From assembly GCA_028023455.1 (NCBI GenBank), contig JAQFVV010006238.1, positions 5,772,572-5,836,571 on the forward strand: DNA of 64,000 nucleotides, given 5' to 3'. The notes beneath the pieces are model-generated. The model worked only from the letters and a program-made list of their open reading frames with translations, did no database searches and had not been told where the DNA came from. The translations under genes and the position numbers were made by a program. This document shows positions 32,265 through 45,038 of this stretch, in pieces (the stretch's first letter is position 1; the number at the start of each line of letters is the position of its first letter). This stretch comes from Epiperipatus broadwayi (Eukaryota; Onychophora; Udeonychophora; Euonychophora; Peripatidae).

Positions 32265-34715
32265 CCTAAATATATTATGATTTTTAAGTTAACTTTATAA
32301 CATATTGGTGATTTCACTCTTTCAGCATTTTAGTAACAAGCTAAGTAGCTACTAAATCGTTTAAAAGACAGCAAATGACAGCACAATCAGTTTGCTAATA
32401 TCAGAGAAATGCTAATTATGATAGAAAGTCATTGATTATTGATGTAATATAAAGTAGTTTCTCCTGAGATGAACATAGCATTTGAGTGCATAGACTTTAA
32501 ACCTAGAAATTACTTCCTTTAAAAACTTTTATACACAGCAGTACATACATCTATTTTTCCTTTTTTAACTCCTTCTAATCTGCTACATTGCTTTTTCTTT
32601 TACAATCCCATTTTAATGCAACTGTTTTATTAGTTCCAATATCTTGTTTTTATATTTCTTATTCTCATTATAAAGATATAAACTTACAAAAAAGAAATTT
32701 TTATCTATTTTATTACTTTCATTTTTAGAATTCTTTTCTTCTATGCATTTTTCCTCCTCATTATTCATTCAACATCTTAAAGTCCTGAAATAAATGTTAA
32801 ACACTTTTTTACTTCCTCCACATAAATCACAAATACAATATAAAGTTTTATCCTATATTTGTTTCTTTCCCTTGGTATTTAAAGTTTCTGTTTTTTCATC
32901 AAATGATGTTAATCTTGTCAAGTTGTAGGACTCTCACAATAGTTAATTGAAATGCCCTTTAGTCTTAGACTAAGACAATAATGATTCTGGTTAGAGGGTA
33001 TTTAAATTGCCTATTGTAATAATTACATAAATTTTAATTTTGGAATATTATATATTATATTGATTACAGATTGAGATTATTGATTGTTATTGATATTGGT
33101 ATTATTTAAGTGTTGACTTCTTTCATGTATATATAACACAAATAAAATGTTCATTAATTAAAAACTATTGTTATAACAATAAAAATAATAAATACAACGG
33201 TAATTAACTATTATATACAGTCTTTCAATCTGCAGAAGTACTTTCGGTTAATTTCTTAACCCTTCTCAACCGCTGTTAAATTCAACAAACATAATTGAAG
33301 CAAATGTCATCAACTCAAATTCCATGAATCCCAAATTTTAACATTAGCAGCTTGTCTATTAATTATATTCATTTGATTTCTATTTATTAAAATTGCTTCC
33401 TTAATTTTTTTCATTATGGTTTCTCTTTTCATGAAGAATCTTAACACATTCTATATCAAACTTAAATTTATATTTACATCCTTTCATGATTCAAGAAAAC
33501 TGAAGCAGTCATTAAATCATTATTACTTTTACTTTTCATGTGCTTCTATAACAATTCTTACTCTAATTTTTTTTCAATACTGCAACTCAATCTGATAACA
33601 TACATCCACTAAAAATACTTCTGTGGATTGAAAAACTATATAATAGTTAATTATCATCATATTTATTATTTTTATTGTCATTATATATATATATATATAG
33701 TGTGTGTAATTTTAAGTTCTGCTTATATTTATGCTGGATAATGTGCTAATATATCTACAAAAAAATTTACATAGTTTATTTTCCATTAAAAGTAGTGACT
33801 CATTTAATATATGTGTGTGCATGTATGTGCACACTGACATTTACATCATATTTTAATTATAGCAATAATGTTATATTTTCATAATTAATTTCTTTGGAAA
33901 TATACATAAATTTCATATATATATAAACAAAATATAGATATAATTTAAAATTAGTTTTAGTTTATAAGTTCTCTTTTTTTTTCTTAAAAAAAATATAGTT
34001 AATTTTTGACAAGTACTTGTTGATTAATTATTGGCATTTTTAGATTTAAATTATAAAATCATCGATTCTTTACTTTTTTTTAAAATGTTTTAAATCCAGG
34101 CAAAATTATTTGCTTGTTTGCTTCACTTTTAAAATGTCACTCTTTTTTCTTTAATAAATGAAAATTAATATTGTTTTATAGAATCAAAAAATACAAATTT
34201 CAAAATGTCTTTCTGCTTGATTAGTTAGTGCTGATGAAATAGGCAAGGTGAGATAGAAAAAGTGAATATGTGAACTGCAGCTCCCCATGCCACTGATAAG
34301 TAGACAGCCAAGCATGGACTACCAGTACACAATGCCCCACAACATCATGAGAAAATACCTCATCTTTAAGCACTACCTTTCTGTATTTAGAGAGATCATC
34401 CATAATGAGTAGTAGCCAGGAAATATATTTGGCACTGAGACAGCCCTGCTTCTATCTTGTGAGTCTTAGGGGCTTATCCATGTGGCCTATTTACGAGACC
34501 TATAAACACTGCTGGACTACTCTAGGAGCTCAATCATCTAGGTCTAGATAGTGCTGAGCCTATACTTCAGAGCCTCATGAATACAATGCATCCAGACAGT
34601 TTTGCTCAACTATACACCCACTATAAACATGAAAAGTACAAATTCATGCATCACTTTCAAATGGTCATTTAATAATGAATTGTTTAAATTTTCGTTAATA
34701 TAAAAAGTCACTCAC
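32265..34715. other. A+T-rich stretch; complex block at 34210-34640
   Basis: 32265-34200 holds only simple A/T-rich sequence with (AT)n runs at 33680-33700 and 33910-33930. 34210-34640 is less A+T-rich and unlike its surroundings; a 60-residue minus frame (34403-34221) has no family I recognise and no clear splice sites. It may be an old repeat or a noncoding exon next to the exon at 34716. Confidence 0.35.
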
Positions 34716-35003
34716 CATTTTATATAGGTCTATCTGTATTTCTCTGCACATATCTGATGCAGCATAGGCTGGGCTTCCCTGGGCAAGCTGGAAGATGTTT
34801 CTTGGTGAGTTAGGTTTAGTGATTGTCATCATCAGGAAAAATATAAACCATGTAAAATGTTGGTCTTTTTGTCTAGGATTGTTCCACGCAAGCAGCTGTT
34901 TTGGTTTGATAGATTTCAGCCAAGAAACTATCCTCTCCACATTTAAGTCTATGAATTTCAGCACAAGGAAGTGGGTCATTTTTCTCCATGTAAATTCAAA
35001 CTC
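34716..35003 (-). CDS. Internal coding exon (288 bp, phase 0-0), gene not identified
   Basis: On the minus strand a strong acceptor (CTATTTTTCTTCACAG|GAG) and a consensus donor (AAAATG|GTGAGT) enclose exactly 96 open codons: start EFEFTWRKMTHFLVLKFIDL, middle SWLKSIKPKQLLAWNNPRQK, end SDMCREIQIDLYKM. Composition is balanced, with Trp, Cys, Pro and Gly in proportions unlike A+T noise. A hydrophobic run WFIFFLMMTIT (residues 52-61) sits in an otherwise amphipathic, helix-rich sequence, suggesting part of a large alpha-helical or HEAT-like protein rather than a classical membrane segment. No family was recognised. Frames outside the splice sites close quickly. This is the strongest host-gene signal in the window and implies a minus-strand gene with very large introns. 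Confidence 0.65.
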
Positions 35004-35835
35004 CTGTGAAGAAAAATAGTAGCAGCTTTTGGATCTACTGCCCTGCATTCAACTATATCAGTTCATGGTAGCTATTATCCCAACTCTATGGTCAGCTAAA
35101 ACCAACTGCTGCAAACTTCAACAAGGTGAAACAAAATATTGTAACCAATTTTGCAGCTGATCCATTCTTACAAAAACTACTATCCAGACTGCAGCTGATA
35201 TTTTTATCTGCCTTTTATAGAATCATCTGAGATGATAACAACACCTTGATTGAAAATGGAGTTTTATTTTTATCTCTCTAATCCCTTTTGAAAACAAAGC
35301 TTGAAATTTTTGTCCAAGTGTGATATACATGTTTTCACTTAGGGAATTTCTAATAGATGGAGATTTTGTTTAATTAATTTAAAAATTTCAAAAATACCAT
35401 ATTTGTTTTTAAATTTCAAAATCAGAATAATAATAATACAATATTTATAATTATTCAGGCATTTTAAAAGTTTAATTTATAAAACAATATTTTAAATCAG
35501 AGTTATTATTTATTTATTTTAATGAATGTAGAAAATATCTACTACAATTTTTGTCTGTGTTTATTTCTATTTTTCCTTTAAATTATATATATATATATAT
35601 ATGCACACACACTATATTATTGTGTGCTATGTAACCCAACTGGTTACAATATATATATATATATATGCACTCAATACTTGCAAGATCAAAACTATTATCA
35701 AAGGAAACTCTTGTTGAAAACACGATACACCAACAAATATTTTCACTGGAATAATAATATCATTATTAAGTAAAACACAATATAAGACCTTACAGTATAG
35801 TTTTTAATATCCAATTTTTTATATTTCAATATCCA
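35004..35835. other. Intron-like DNA upstream of the exon; AT/AC microsatellites
   Basis: 35040-35240 is moderately complex with no open frame. (AT)n runs lie at about 35585-35602 and 35650-35666 with ACACAC between. No other feature seen. Confidence 0.4.
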
Positions 35836-36027
35836 CTTGGAAACCATGATTTGTATAAGAGTTACTTTCTTCTAAATGACCTGTTTTCACTATAGCAATA
35901 CTTGGAAACCAGGATTTGTATAAGAGTTACTTTCTTCTAAATGACCTGTTTTCACTATAGCAATACTTGGAAACCAGGATTTGTATAAGAGTTACTTTCT
36001 TCTAAATGACCTGTTTTCATTATAGCA
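35836..36027 (+). repeat. Minisatellite, three copies of a 65-bp unit
   Basis: CTTGGAAACCAGGATTTGTA starts at 35836, 35901 and 35966. The three units are almost identical (CCATG vs CCAGG and one C/T change near the end), so the expansion is recent. The 77-residue minus frame reaching into it is not a gene. Confidence 0.9.
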
Positions 36028-36379
36028 ATAGAGACTTATCTTTCCATTTATTGGAATAAGAAGTAAGTAGAAGATATCAAAATTCAATAAATGATAAGTA
36101 CATGGCACAGTGGTGAAAATTTTGTTACATGAGGAAATGAGGCTTAGCAACTGAAGAAAAAAAATGGAAAGAAAATTTGAAATTTGCAGAAATAGATTAC
36201 AAGTGAAGATCTTCTGCATGATCAAGAAGAAACTAGATAAACAATTAAAAAAATAAAAAAATAAAAAATAATAAACATGCTATAATAAATGAGAACAAAG
36301 CAAAATAATTGAAATGTTGTGCACATGTACATAATGTTTCTCCATAAATTACCAAACAACTTTTAAACTGATCACAACA

Positions 36380-37005
36380 ATAGAAAAAAAGACATTCAAA
36401 AAGTAGATAAAGATAGAAAAATTAAAGGATTAATTAATGATTTTTACCAAACAGAGATAGGCATTATAATTGGAAATCAAAAAATATCTTGGAGTATTAT
36501 AAACAATAAAAAGTGAAACTCAGAAAGAATGGAAATTTTAAATATATCATAAAAAGATATCACACATGAAAGAGAGATAATGAAATTATTCTATACGTTT
36601 GTATAATTAAAAAAACATAAATTTTTAACTGAGATTTAAAGTTTATATCTGGACTGTGGGATAATCTCTTGCTTAATAAATGATTAGTAATAATTATCAA
36701 TGTATTTATCTAAACTGATTGGTATCGTAGTTATGAGTACAAAAAGTTTGAGATTTACAAATCAAAATACAATAAAAAATATATAATGCAATAAAAAAAA
36801 AAATATACTGCATTAAGAATTATATGTATATATCTAAGACAAACGTTTTCTTCAAATTGATTAAAATATACCACTATCATTAAAAGCTACTCATAAATGA
36901 GTATAGCCATTTTAACTCCATAAAATTAATGAAGCTGATAAAAAAGCGAACATTGAAGGATTTAGAGCTGAGTTATTAAAAGCGAAATATAATAAAAAAA
37001 TCAAT
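36380..37005 (+). pseudogene. Traces of RTE sequence
   Basis: AAAGGATTAATTAATGATTTTTACC resembles VEDFYQ text of the RTE linker. GAAGCTGATAAAAAAGCGAA...GGATTTAGAGCTGAGTTATTA reads EADKKANIEGFRAELLKAKY, the RTE/RTE-like GIDGFRAELLK motif of reverse transcriptase domain 0. Very eroded; boundaries uncertain. Confidence 0.45.
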
Positions 37006-37015
37006 TGATAATATA

Positions 37016-37248
37016 ATCAAAAATTTTAAACGCCAACTCAACATAGCAAATATACAGAACCGAACCAGAATTTTGCTGCCATATGTAAGAAATGTACACA
37101 CTAACTTGCAAACAATTTTTCACAATGATTTTAGTATATGCTACCGAACCCCTCCCAACTTCAACAGATTCATTAACAATACTAAGGACCAACTCCCCCC
37201 AATATATACACAGCAGGCTGTGTACAATATAGGGTGCTCTAAAATAAT
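37016..37248 (+). pseudogene. Penelope-like element fragment (RT to GIY-YIG linker)
   Basis: One open frame reads IKNFKRQLNIANIQNRTRIL, then LLPYVRNVHTNLQTIFHNDF and NRFINNTKDQLPPIYTQQAV. This corresponds to the segment between the reverse transcriptase and the GIY-YIG endonuclease of Penelope-like elements, where PYVRG...I...F...Y.P....R.......KD....  ..VY.I.C is the usual pattern. Similarity ends at GCS; downstream residues do not continue into a GIY-YIG core. It is a short fragment, not a functional gene, but it shows that Penelope-like elements have been active in this genome. The minus-strand frame over the same bases (37001-37258) is a shadow. Confidence 0.7.
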
Positions 37249-37329
37249 TGCCATGCATCTCATTATGGGGAAACTAGGTATTTGGTTTATACAATATTAT
37301 CACAACATAAGTATGTGTATAACAAGTTA

Positions 37330-38104
37330 CTGACAGACCCCTCCCATCCATCCATTTTTGCACAGCACAAAGCTACAGCAGGCCATCCTTGCATTCCAGA
37401 TAATCCTAGGGTGGTGTACAGAGTGACATGAGTTAAGGAGGAAGATTAAGGTGTATTTTATTATTTCAGACATTGATTCCATGAATAAAAGAGACACGTT
37501 CTATGCCATTTCCAAAAAACAGCAAACTTGATTTGCATAATTTTGCATTTCTCACATGGAACATTCTGCACCACAATCATTCATAGCTTTGAAAATGAAG
37601 GCTTTGCCCTTCAAAAGTACTAAGCAAACAAATAATTATATATAATATTTTATTAGAGAATTATTGGCGTGTTATAACTAATTGTGTGAAATATTAGTGT
37701 AAAATATTTGAGTATTAAAATTAATGAACTAAAAATTAAAAATAAATTTTGCCCTGACGATCCAAGAACCATAGATGTGTCTACATATGTCACATGCTAG
37801 TTTTTTTAAATGTATTTCTGTGTTTTCGTGTAAAAATAGTTTTTAATTCTTTCTGTAGTATTTTTCTCACTTAAAGATTTCAATACATATTCTAATAATA
37901 TTTCCCCAATTTTAGTTTGGCTTCAGCAAGACTTTCTGGTCCAATAAAATTAATCAAGATTGCACTCCATAGACTAAATTTGAGAATATTTTTATAATAA
38001 AAATTAAATGTGCATCCTCAATGAAAAATGTTCATGATTACCATTAATTTTTTAGGAAATATAATACTCTTTCTCACTTCATATTCACAATTAAAAAGAT
38101 GTAT
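37330..38104. other. Unassigned; complex block at 37360-37610
   Basis: 37360-37610 is less A+T-rich than its neighbours but has no sustained frame. It may be a repeat remnant. The rest is plain A/T-rich sequence. Confidence 0.35.
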
Positions 38105-38112
38105 CTCTAGAG

Positions 38113-40744
38113 CAGTGGTCTCCATCGCATACATCTAAGACAGAATAAAAAAATATCATAGCCTAAATTGAAAGAACAGATATTTATTTTGATACATAAT
38201 ATAAAGAGAAAACAAGCCTTGTGTCATAATATAATAACCAAACAAATTATTATTAACATTATTTTTTTATAAACAGTTTACATATTTTTTCTTATTATAA
38301 TTTAATGTAGTAAATGGGACTGCATTAATTTATTAATATCTAAAAATTCTGGTTGATGGCTTCTGATACTGCAATGTAAAGATCTGCCTTCAAGTTTAAT
38401 TTATTTCAATATTTGGTTTTGATACCCATCACTGCAAAAAATGATACCTCCCATAGATAAGTAGGACCAGACGATAAGAGTGCATCGGTTGCTGTGCTTA
38501 CTAAATTGAGACACTCGGATTTGTCCCATTCACCAATCATAAAGAGATTTTTGCTGAAATTCATTTCATAATTTTGTATTGCATCTCATATCATATAATT
38601 GCTCTTGGAAAATATAGGAAGGTGTTCAATTCGTATGTTTTCAACAAATAGGTATAAAATCCATTGAAATTCTTCAGCGGAAAGGTCTGTAAATAAATCA
38701 CAAAAATATGTTTGTAAACTTTTTACATGTGCATATATAGGACTTTTTGTTTTACATTTACATTATTTTCTGCAACAAAATCATACAAGTATGGAAACTT
38801 ATTCAAACATCACTTTTCAAAATTCTCTCCTCACAAAACTATTTTTTTTCAAAGTGCAGTTATTTTTTCATTCATTGTTAAAATATTACCTTTTTTGAAG
38901 AGATAAATTAAGCATGCTTACTTTTTCAAAACTATCATCTACATAATATACTAATAAGAGCCACTTACCATCACTGAAATGATTAGCAAATTTGTCATCT
39001 TTATCCAGTAGGAAAATACTCAACTCATCTTTTAGTTCTACAACTCTTTTAAGCAACTTTTCTTCAAGATAATCAATGAACCTCTGTGTAATTCAAAATA
39101 TTTTTGTGGATACTGCTGATCTCTTGACATAGTACTGTAAATATTCTACTATTTGAAGGTCTTGTTTTTATAAAATTAACTATGTTGATAACACATCATG
39201 CAGTGTTTTGTTTATATCAGGCTCCTTTTTTGCCACAATAGCTTGTCTATGAATAACACAGTGAACAAATTTTACATTTGATACTATTTCAGTTTCCTTT
39301 TTTAAAATCTTTTCTTTGTACCAGTTAAAGCAGCTGCTTCATCACTAGTTATACTTAAATAGTTTTTCTATAAAGTATTAACAAAAAATTATTTATTGTT
39401 TAGAAGATGTTTTCCTTTGTATATCTTCCTTTAAGAGTCTCATAAAAAGTAGTTCTTCCTGCAATTCATTATTAAAATAATCTAATAAATATCAATAACT
39501 GAGACATGTTGGCATCTGTGCTTCCATCCAGCTGTATAGAAAATTTTCCACATTAAGTAATTTGTTTTAATAGTTGCTTTTTAAAATTGTCAGTAATAAT
39601 CTCTATATATCCACCAGTAGCATTTTCTAGCAGGGGAACATATTTTAGTTTATCTGCATATTATTTCCCATGAATTATTTCTACCATTTTTACAGCAATA
39701 ATGAATACAAGTGTTTCTCAATGATGTATGTTTTTGTTTTTTGCCATTAAGAATGAAACCATGGGAGATGCTTCCAAATATTTATTATTAACCTTAGTGA
39801 ATTTTTTTAAATTGTTGGATTGGGAAGTACATGACTTTAAACATCATTCAAAAAATTGTAAAGGTTTGTGTTTATGTTCAGGATGGTTAGTTTTTAAGTA
39901 ACTTATTAATTTATAATGATGGCTTTTTACAACCATTAGAAAGCATCTCATAGGACAAGGTTCATTGTTGATCATAGTTGGTGTAGACCCCCATTTCAAA
40001 TAGGCTTTTTGAGATAATTTTGAACTTTGCTGAGCAATTTTTTCTTCAGTTTCAGATCAATGTTTTTACTATTTAATCTGACTGGCTACAAACTTGTATG
40101 ACTAAAAGTATCAATCCCATGTTTTTTTGTTGTTTGCCTGATGTAGGAACACTTATCATAAGTATCTTCAATCTGCAGTTTCTTTGCAGGAAATTTTATT
40201 AACCGTTTGTCAACTTTTTGAGTGTTAATTTTATAAAATTTAAATATAATTTGATAACTATTCATAATATCAATTTTTCAAAATATAAGCAATTTTGATA
40301 ATACTAATTCACTATTATTAGTTGATAATATAAATATAAGCATGAAAAAATGTTGAAATTACACAGTATAAACATACAAAATGATATATACAATGTTTCA
40401 CATAAGTGTACCATACATGCATAAAGCTCTGCTATTGGTTAATTTCAATTGAGAAATAATGGTAACATGTGCAATTTACATATTTGCCACCAGAATAGGT
40501 GAGGAGATTTGCCCTTTATCTGATCAGCTACTAGGTGATTTAAATAAATTTTTGCAGTATTTAGCATGATTTCAAACAAATATTATTGTTTAAAATCATG
40601 TTATAGTCAATGATAGATACTCCAATCTAAGCTGATCTAAGCTTAAGTTGATTTAAAATTAAGACATCCATGCTTTTGGTATACCTCATTATATTGACTC
40701 ATATACCCCTGGGGGTACAAAATACTCCACTTTGGAGACTACTG
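38113..40744 (-). mobile_element. hAT transposon, Buster clade, decayed, 2632 bp
   Basis: Terminal inverted repeats CAGTGGTCTCC / CAGTAGTCTCC are flanked by CTCTAGAG (38105-38112) and CTCTAGGA (40745-40752), an 8-bp duplication of the nnnTAnnn type described for Buster hATs. The minus strand carries a broken transposase in the right order: a BED-like N-terminal part near 40.0 kb, VSFLMAKNKNIH..GETLVF near 39.75 kb, KFSIQLDGSTDANMSQLLIF near 39.5 kb (hAT D-x-S-T-D motif), and YLWEVSFFAVMGIKTKY...LNLKADLYIAVSEAINQNF near 38.45-38.35 kb (C-terminal dimerisation region). It resembles ZBED5/SCAND3/FAM200-type domesticated genes. Multiple stops and frameshifts make it a pseudogene. Confidence 0.88.
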
Positions 40745-40752
40745 CTCTAGGA

Positions 40753-41740
40753 AACTAAAAAAACATATTGATTTGTTTTGAAATTTTAAAACATTTTCAG
40801 AATACTAAAAAACATCTTCTTTAAAAGTTAATTTCCAGAACTTTGTAATATTTTGATAAAGAGACCATGTTTTGTTTCCATATAATATATTCAGTAGAAA
40901 GTTACTTTAGGATATAATTTAGTTGACCTAATTAACTTAAAAAAAATAGTTAAATTGATTCACATTCTTTAGGCTAATAATTTTCCAAATTATCAGTTTC
41001 TTAAAAAAATTCGTTTCATTGTTATTTGAGGGAGGAAAAACTGAAGTTTTTGAATAATAATCACAAAATCAAAATTTTTATAGATTGCAATCAAAATATG
41101 TAATCACTATAATTTGATTTACAAGGGCCAAACTTTCTTCATTCACATCTTAGATATAATTCATTTTAAATAAAAACATTAATGATTATTATTAATCATT
41201 TACTAAATTACAGATTATCATTAGTCCAGATAAAAGCTATAAAGATTAATTAAAGCACAATACATCCAATTTTTAAATCAACATAAACACATGAAGTAGT
41301 CAATCAATTTTATCTCTTTTTTTCCATGTGTAATATTTTTGGATACACATAAAATTTCATTCCATGATATGTTCTTGAACTATATAAATCATGACATCTG
41401 AAAAGATTAGTAATACCCAAGATATGCATTTTATGCTATACTAATGTTTTTCTATTGATCCACTTCATCATTTGTTTATTTTTTTTATGAATATCTATTT
41501 ACTATAACTTGATTTGGAGATGTCAAAGTATTCTGTCCAAACCTGTGATTAGATTATATGTTTAATTAGTCAGAGATACATTTAATAGTCAAGAATATAA
41601 TGATATTTGTTTTTAATTAGTTTAAATAAAAATTAAGCAATTGATTTGTTTAAATAACACACTCTTGAAAAAAAAGCATTTTAATATATTTGATATATGC
41701 AGACCTAATTTTTTTATTGTGTTTGTTAAACAAAATGTAT
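40753..41740. other. A+T-rich stretch, nothing recognised
   Basis: No open frame, splice-bounded segment or repeat boundary stood out. Confidence 0.5.
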
Positions 41741-41744
41741 TTCT

Positions 41745-42240
41745 TGATTTAGGCATGATTAATAGGTATTGGTTTATATAAGAATAGTCTCTGAGCATAA
41801 GTGATCTGCTTATGCTTTTGAAACACTTGTTGATGGGTGAGTGCTTGTAGATTTAGTATAACAACCCAATAGTGCATGTGTGAGGAATCATTTCTTTTCA
41901 CATGATTTACATAGATATAAATATCTAAAAATTATTTATTTACATATTTTCAGACTAATATAATTCCAAGTTGAAGATTGGTTGAGGATGAGAGATTTTC
42001 TCTTTCTTGTGATATATAAGCTAAATTTATATAAATAATTTGACAACTGAAATATCAGGCTCATAATAATATCAAGTCCTGATTTAGGCATGGACAATAG
42101 GTGCTGGCTTATGTAAAAACAGACTTTGTGCATATGTGATTTACTTATGCTTTTGAAACATTTGTTGGTGGGTAAGTGCAGGTAGATTTAATATTTCAAT
42201 CCAATAGTGCATTTGCGAAGATTCATTTCATTCTACAAGA
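41745..42240 (+). repeat. Two direct copies of a repeat, period about 328 bp
   Basis: 41747-41900 and 42073-42230 share GATTTAGGCATG, CTTATGCTTTTGAAACA, TTGTTG(A/G)TGGGT and CCAATAGTGCAT in the same order with moderate divergence. The bases between (41900-42070) are A/T-rich. The dimeric layout resembles the retrozyme arrays, but I found no hammerhead core on either strand. The 65-residue minus frame is incidental. Confidence 0.7.
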
Positions 42241-42597
42241 TTTATTATATCTCTAATTGTATCTTTCAAAATTAAAGCATAAAATTTAAAATCCATATCT
42301 TAAAGCATTTGCTATTTTTTATTGGTAATATAATGAATATCTTTACACAAAAACTTAAAGAAAAAAATAAGTATCACTATAAATTATGAATAATAATAAA
42401 TAATAACTACAATTAAAGTATTAATTTTGCATAAAAATAAAAGAAATGAAGTGAATTAAAAATATTTGAGGAAAAAAAATTAGTCTCTGCTAAAAATAAA
42501 AAATTTAAAATGCATGGGAATTTTTTATTTGTAAGTTTCCTCTGTTGATGAAAAATGTAACTAAAATAAAAAGTTGTTTAAATGAATATGTATTTAC

Positions 42598-42656
42598 CAG
42601 AGACAAATGCTGTCTGGATATGATTTACTATGGAATCAAATTTTAATAGTTTATTA
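42598..42656 (-). CDS. Candidate internal exon (59 bp), gene unknown
   Basis: Minus-strand acceptor (CCAATGACAG|T) and donor (TCTCTG|GTAAAT) enclose 59 bases open in one frame: NKLLKFDSIVNHIQTAFVS, with one base on each side. Upstream bases in the same frame (NPND) also look coding, so the acceptor may be misplaced. The acceptor's pyrimidine tract is weak. It could belong with the exon at 34716, but an extra exon would be needed to reconcile phases. Confidence 0.28.
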
Positions 42657-44921
42657 CTGTCATTGGGATTTTTGAAGTAAAAATATTATCAAACCTACAG
42701 GGCATTTTGATGTTTGCTTCATGACATCACTTATAATCTATTCAATGCACAAAAATGTAAAGCAGCATTGGATGGAATTAATATATATTTTATTTTAAGA
42801 ATTTCACTCTTATAACATCAGAAGAAAGTGTATAATATATTGACCAAAAATCAAATCATTTGCTTATTAGCCTTTATTATGGTTCCTCATTTACTGAAAC
42901 TATACTGAATCTCTGTAGATCATTAGCATATGACTAGAAGTAGTGTATTTAATAAAATTATTGGAAATAATTTTTATTAATGAATAACAGTATTTTTCCA
43001 TAATAATTGATATCATAGAGTATGAATTTTTTTAAAAAAAATTGGAATAAAGAAAAATATTTTTAATAACACAGGATACACCTTCCTTGGTCAATATATT
43101 CCTAAAGTAAAATTCCAGTAATTTTAAACCTGGAATGTAACGAACATAAATTAAATTTGTCTTGGTATTATATCAAGACTTGCAGCTTTTCTTAAGATTA
43201 TTATATGTCTTCTGAATCTTAAATAAAATTAATTAAAATAAATGGGTATTTGCAATTTTTATTTTTCCTTGCTAAAAGATATCAGAAACATGAAGTTATT
43301 CATAAGTTCCACTTTATAATAACATTTCATTCTTCTTACACTTTAAAGCAAAATATATTTGCTTATTCTTTACAGTTTCCACTGTTCCTAGCAGTTTTCA
43401 TCAGATCTACAAAATTTAAACATTATATTAATACAACCATATTTCATACATATATATCTATTATAATCTTACAATTTTATCAACTTAATTATTAACATCA
43501 CTTATTCATTAAACTACTATTGTATAACTTTTAACTTTTTAATTCTATTTTGTCCTTTATTTTTCTTATTTAATTTTATTCTTAATTATTATCATATTTA
43601 TATTTATTCACCTTTTACCTTTGCCATAATTGTAATATTTATGAAATCTTTCTTATATTACTATAATCATATATTTAACCTTATTTTTCATTTCACTTAC
43701 TTCTACATATTATCTTAATTTTTTTATTATTTTATTCCATTCCTTAATTCCTTTTTTATCTATATTTTATTCCTGCTTCTTTTATTTACTTAATTTTTAT
43801 AAAATTATTTTTATTCTTTATTTTTTATTTCTTATCTTATTCTCTACTTTTTCTTTCTTTCCTCCACCATTTTCTCTATCCCATCATTCTTCCTACTTCC
43901 TTTTCCTTTTTTATATTTATATACAACTCTCTCTATTATCTATTATACAAACTACTTATTTATTTATTTATTTTTATTACTTCTCACTTTTTAATTTTTA
44001 CCCTTTTTTATATTTATTTTTTTATACTAAGATTGCTCCAATTTCAATGATTACAGTTTGCTTGCTAAAGCATACAATTATTTATTCATTTAGTGTATGG
44101 ATTTAGAGAAATTAACTATTAATAAGATATCATAGAGAAACCTGTAAATATTTCAACTATGAGGCTATTAAATCCTTTAATTCTGCGACTGAAGTCATAA
44201 ATCCAATAATCATTAACTAAGTGACTTATAGTTTGTATTATCTACATCTACAAAGATCAGTAGCTTATAACTTCTATTTATGAAGTAGAAAAACACAATA
44301 AGCACGGGTTATGCTGAAGCTATTGATGAGATTCCAGTTACATCTAAAAAGATCAAACCCAGATGACCTTATTATTAGATCAAGAAAAAATAGTGCTTTT
44401 ATTTATTAAATATTTTGCCATATATTGTCACTGATTTGGAATCTCATTTCTTATGGATCACTTTAATTAAATATACTTACTGCTACCAATTAATTTTTTA
44501 AAAGATTACTTTTCTAGTCACAAAGTAATTTGAATATAAAGCCATGCTTATTCATTTTGAATTTGGCTTCATACCTGCTCTTCAGTTTTTATAAATTCTC
44601 TGCTATGCTATAGTATAATTCTATATAAACATCAGGGCAACATTTCATGTACTGAATATAATCTGTAATAATAGACTGAAACATACCCCTATGTCATGTT
44701 AATTAGAAATGTCTTTAATCTTAAGTTAATGTTTTTCATTTATCAAAAATTAAGCCTAAAATAAATTATAGAACCCATATTCTTAGAAAGCTGACTAATG
44801 CTGCATCGGGGTATGATGCAAATACTTGAAAGAACAACTTTTTTTATCATTATCATATTCCATTATAAAATATTGCATATCTATTTGAGAAAAAGTGTGG
44901 ACCCTAAATTTTTGATTACAC
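42657..44921. other. A+T-rich stretch; strand-asymmetric pyrimidine-rich tract at 43500-44030
   Basis: From about 43490 to 44030 the plus strand is almost purely T and C with A (TTTATTTTTC, TTCTTTCCTCC, TCTCTCTATTATC) and very few G, a long pyrimidine-biased tract. Elsewhere no gene was recognised; 44200-44390 and 44520-44690 are slightly more complex. Confidence 0.45.
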
Positions 44922-45038
44922 AATTAAATATTAATAAACAGAGCAAAACTCTCCATACAGTATTGCCACCTGTGCTAAACAGAGTAATCAATGGATGCCA
45001 GAAGGCTTGTGCATAAAATCCCCATCTAATGCCTACTC

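Noticed and set aside
34221-34403. 60-residue minus-strand frame downstream of the 34.7-kb exon
   Set aside because: Composition is reasonable, but no acceptor/donor pair fits its frame and no motif is recognised; described only as a complex block.
41820-41860. Possible hammerhead in the 41.7-kb duplication (GAAACA...TTGATGG)
   Set aside because: The two core elements are in the wrong order (GAAA before the CUGAUGA-like box) and the box does not match.
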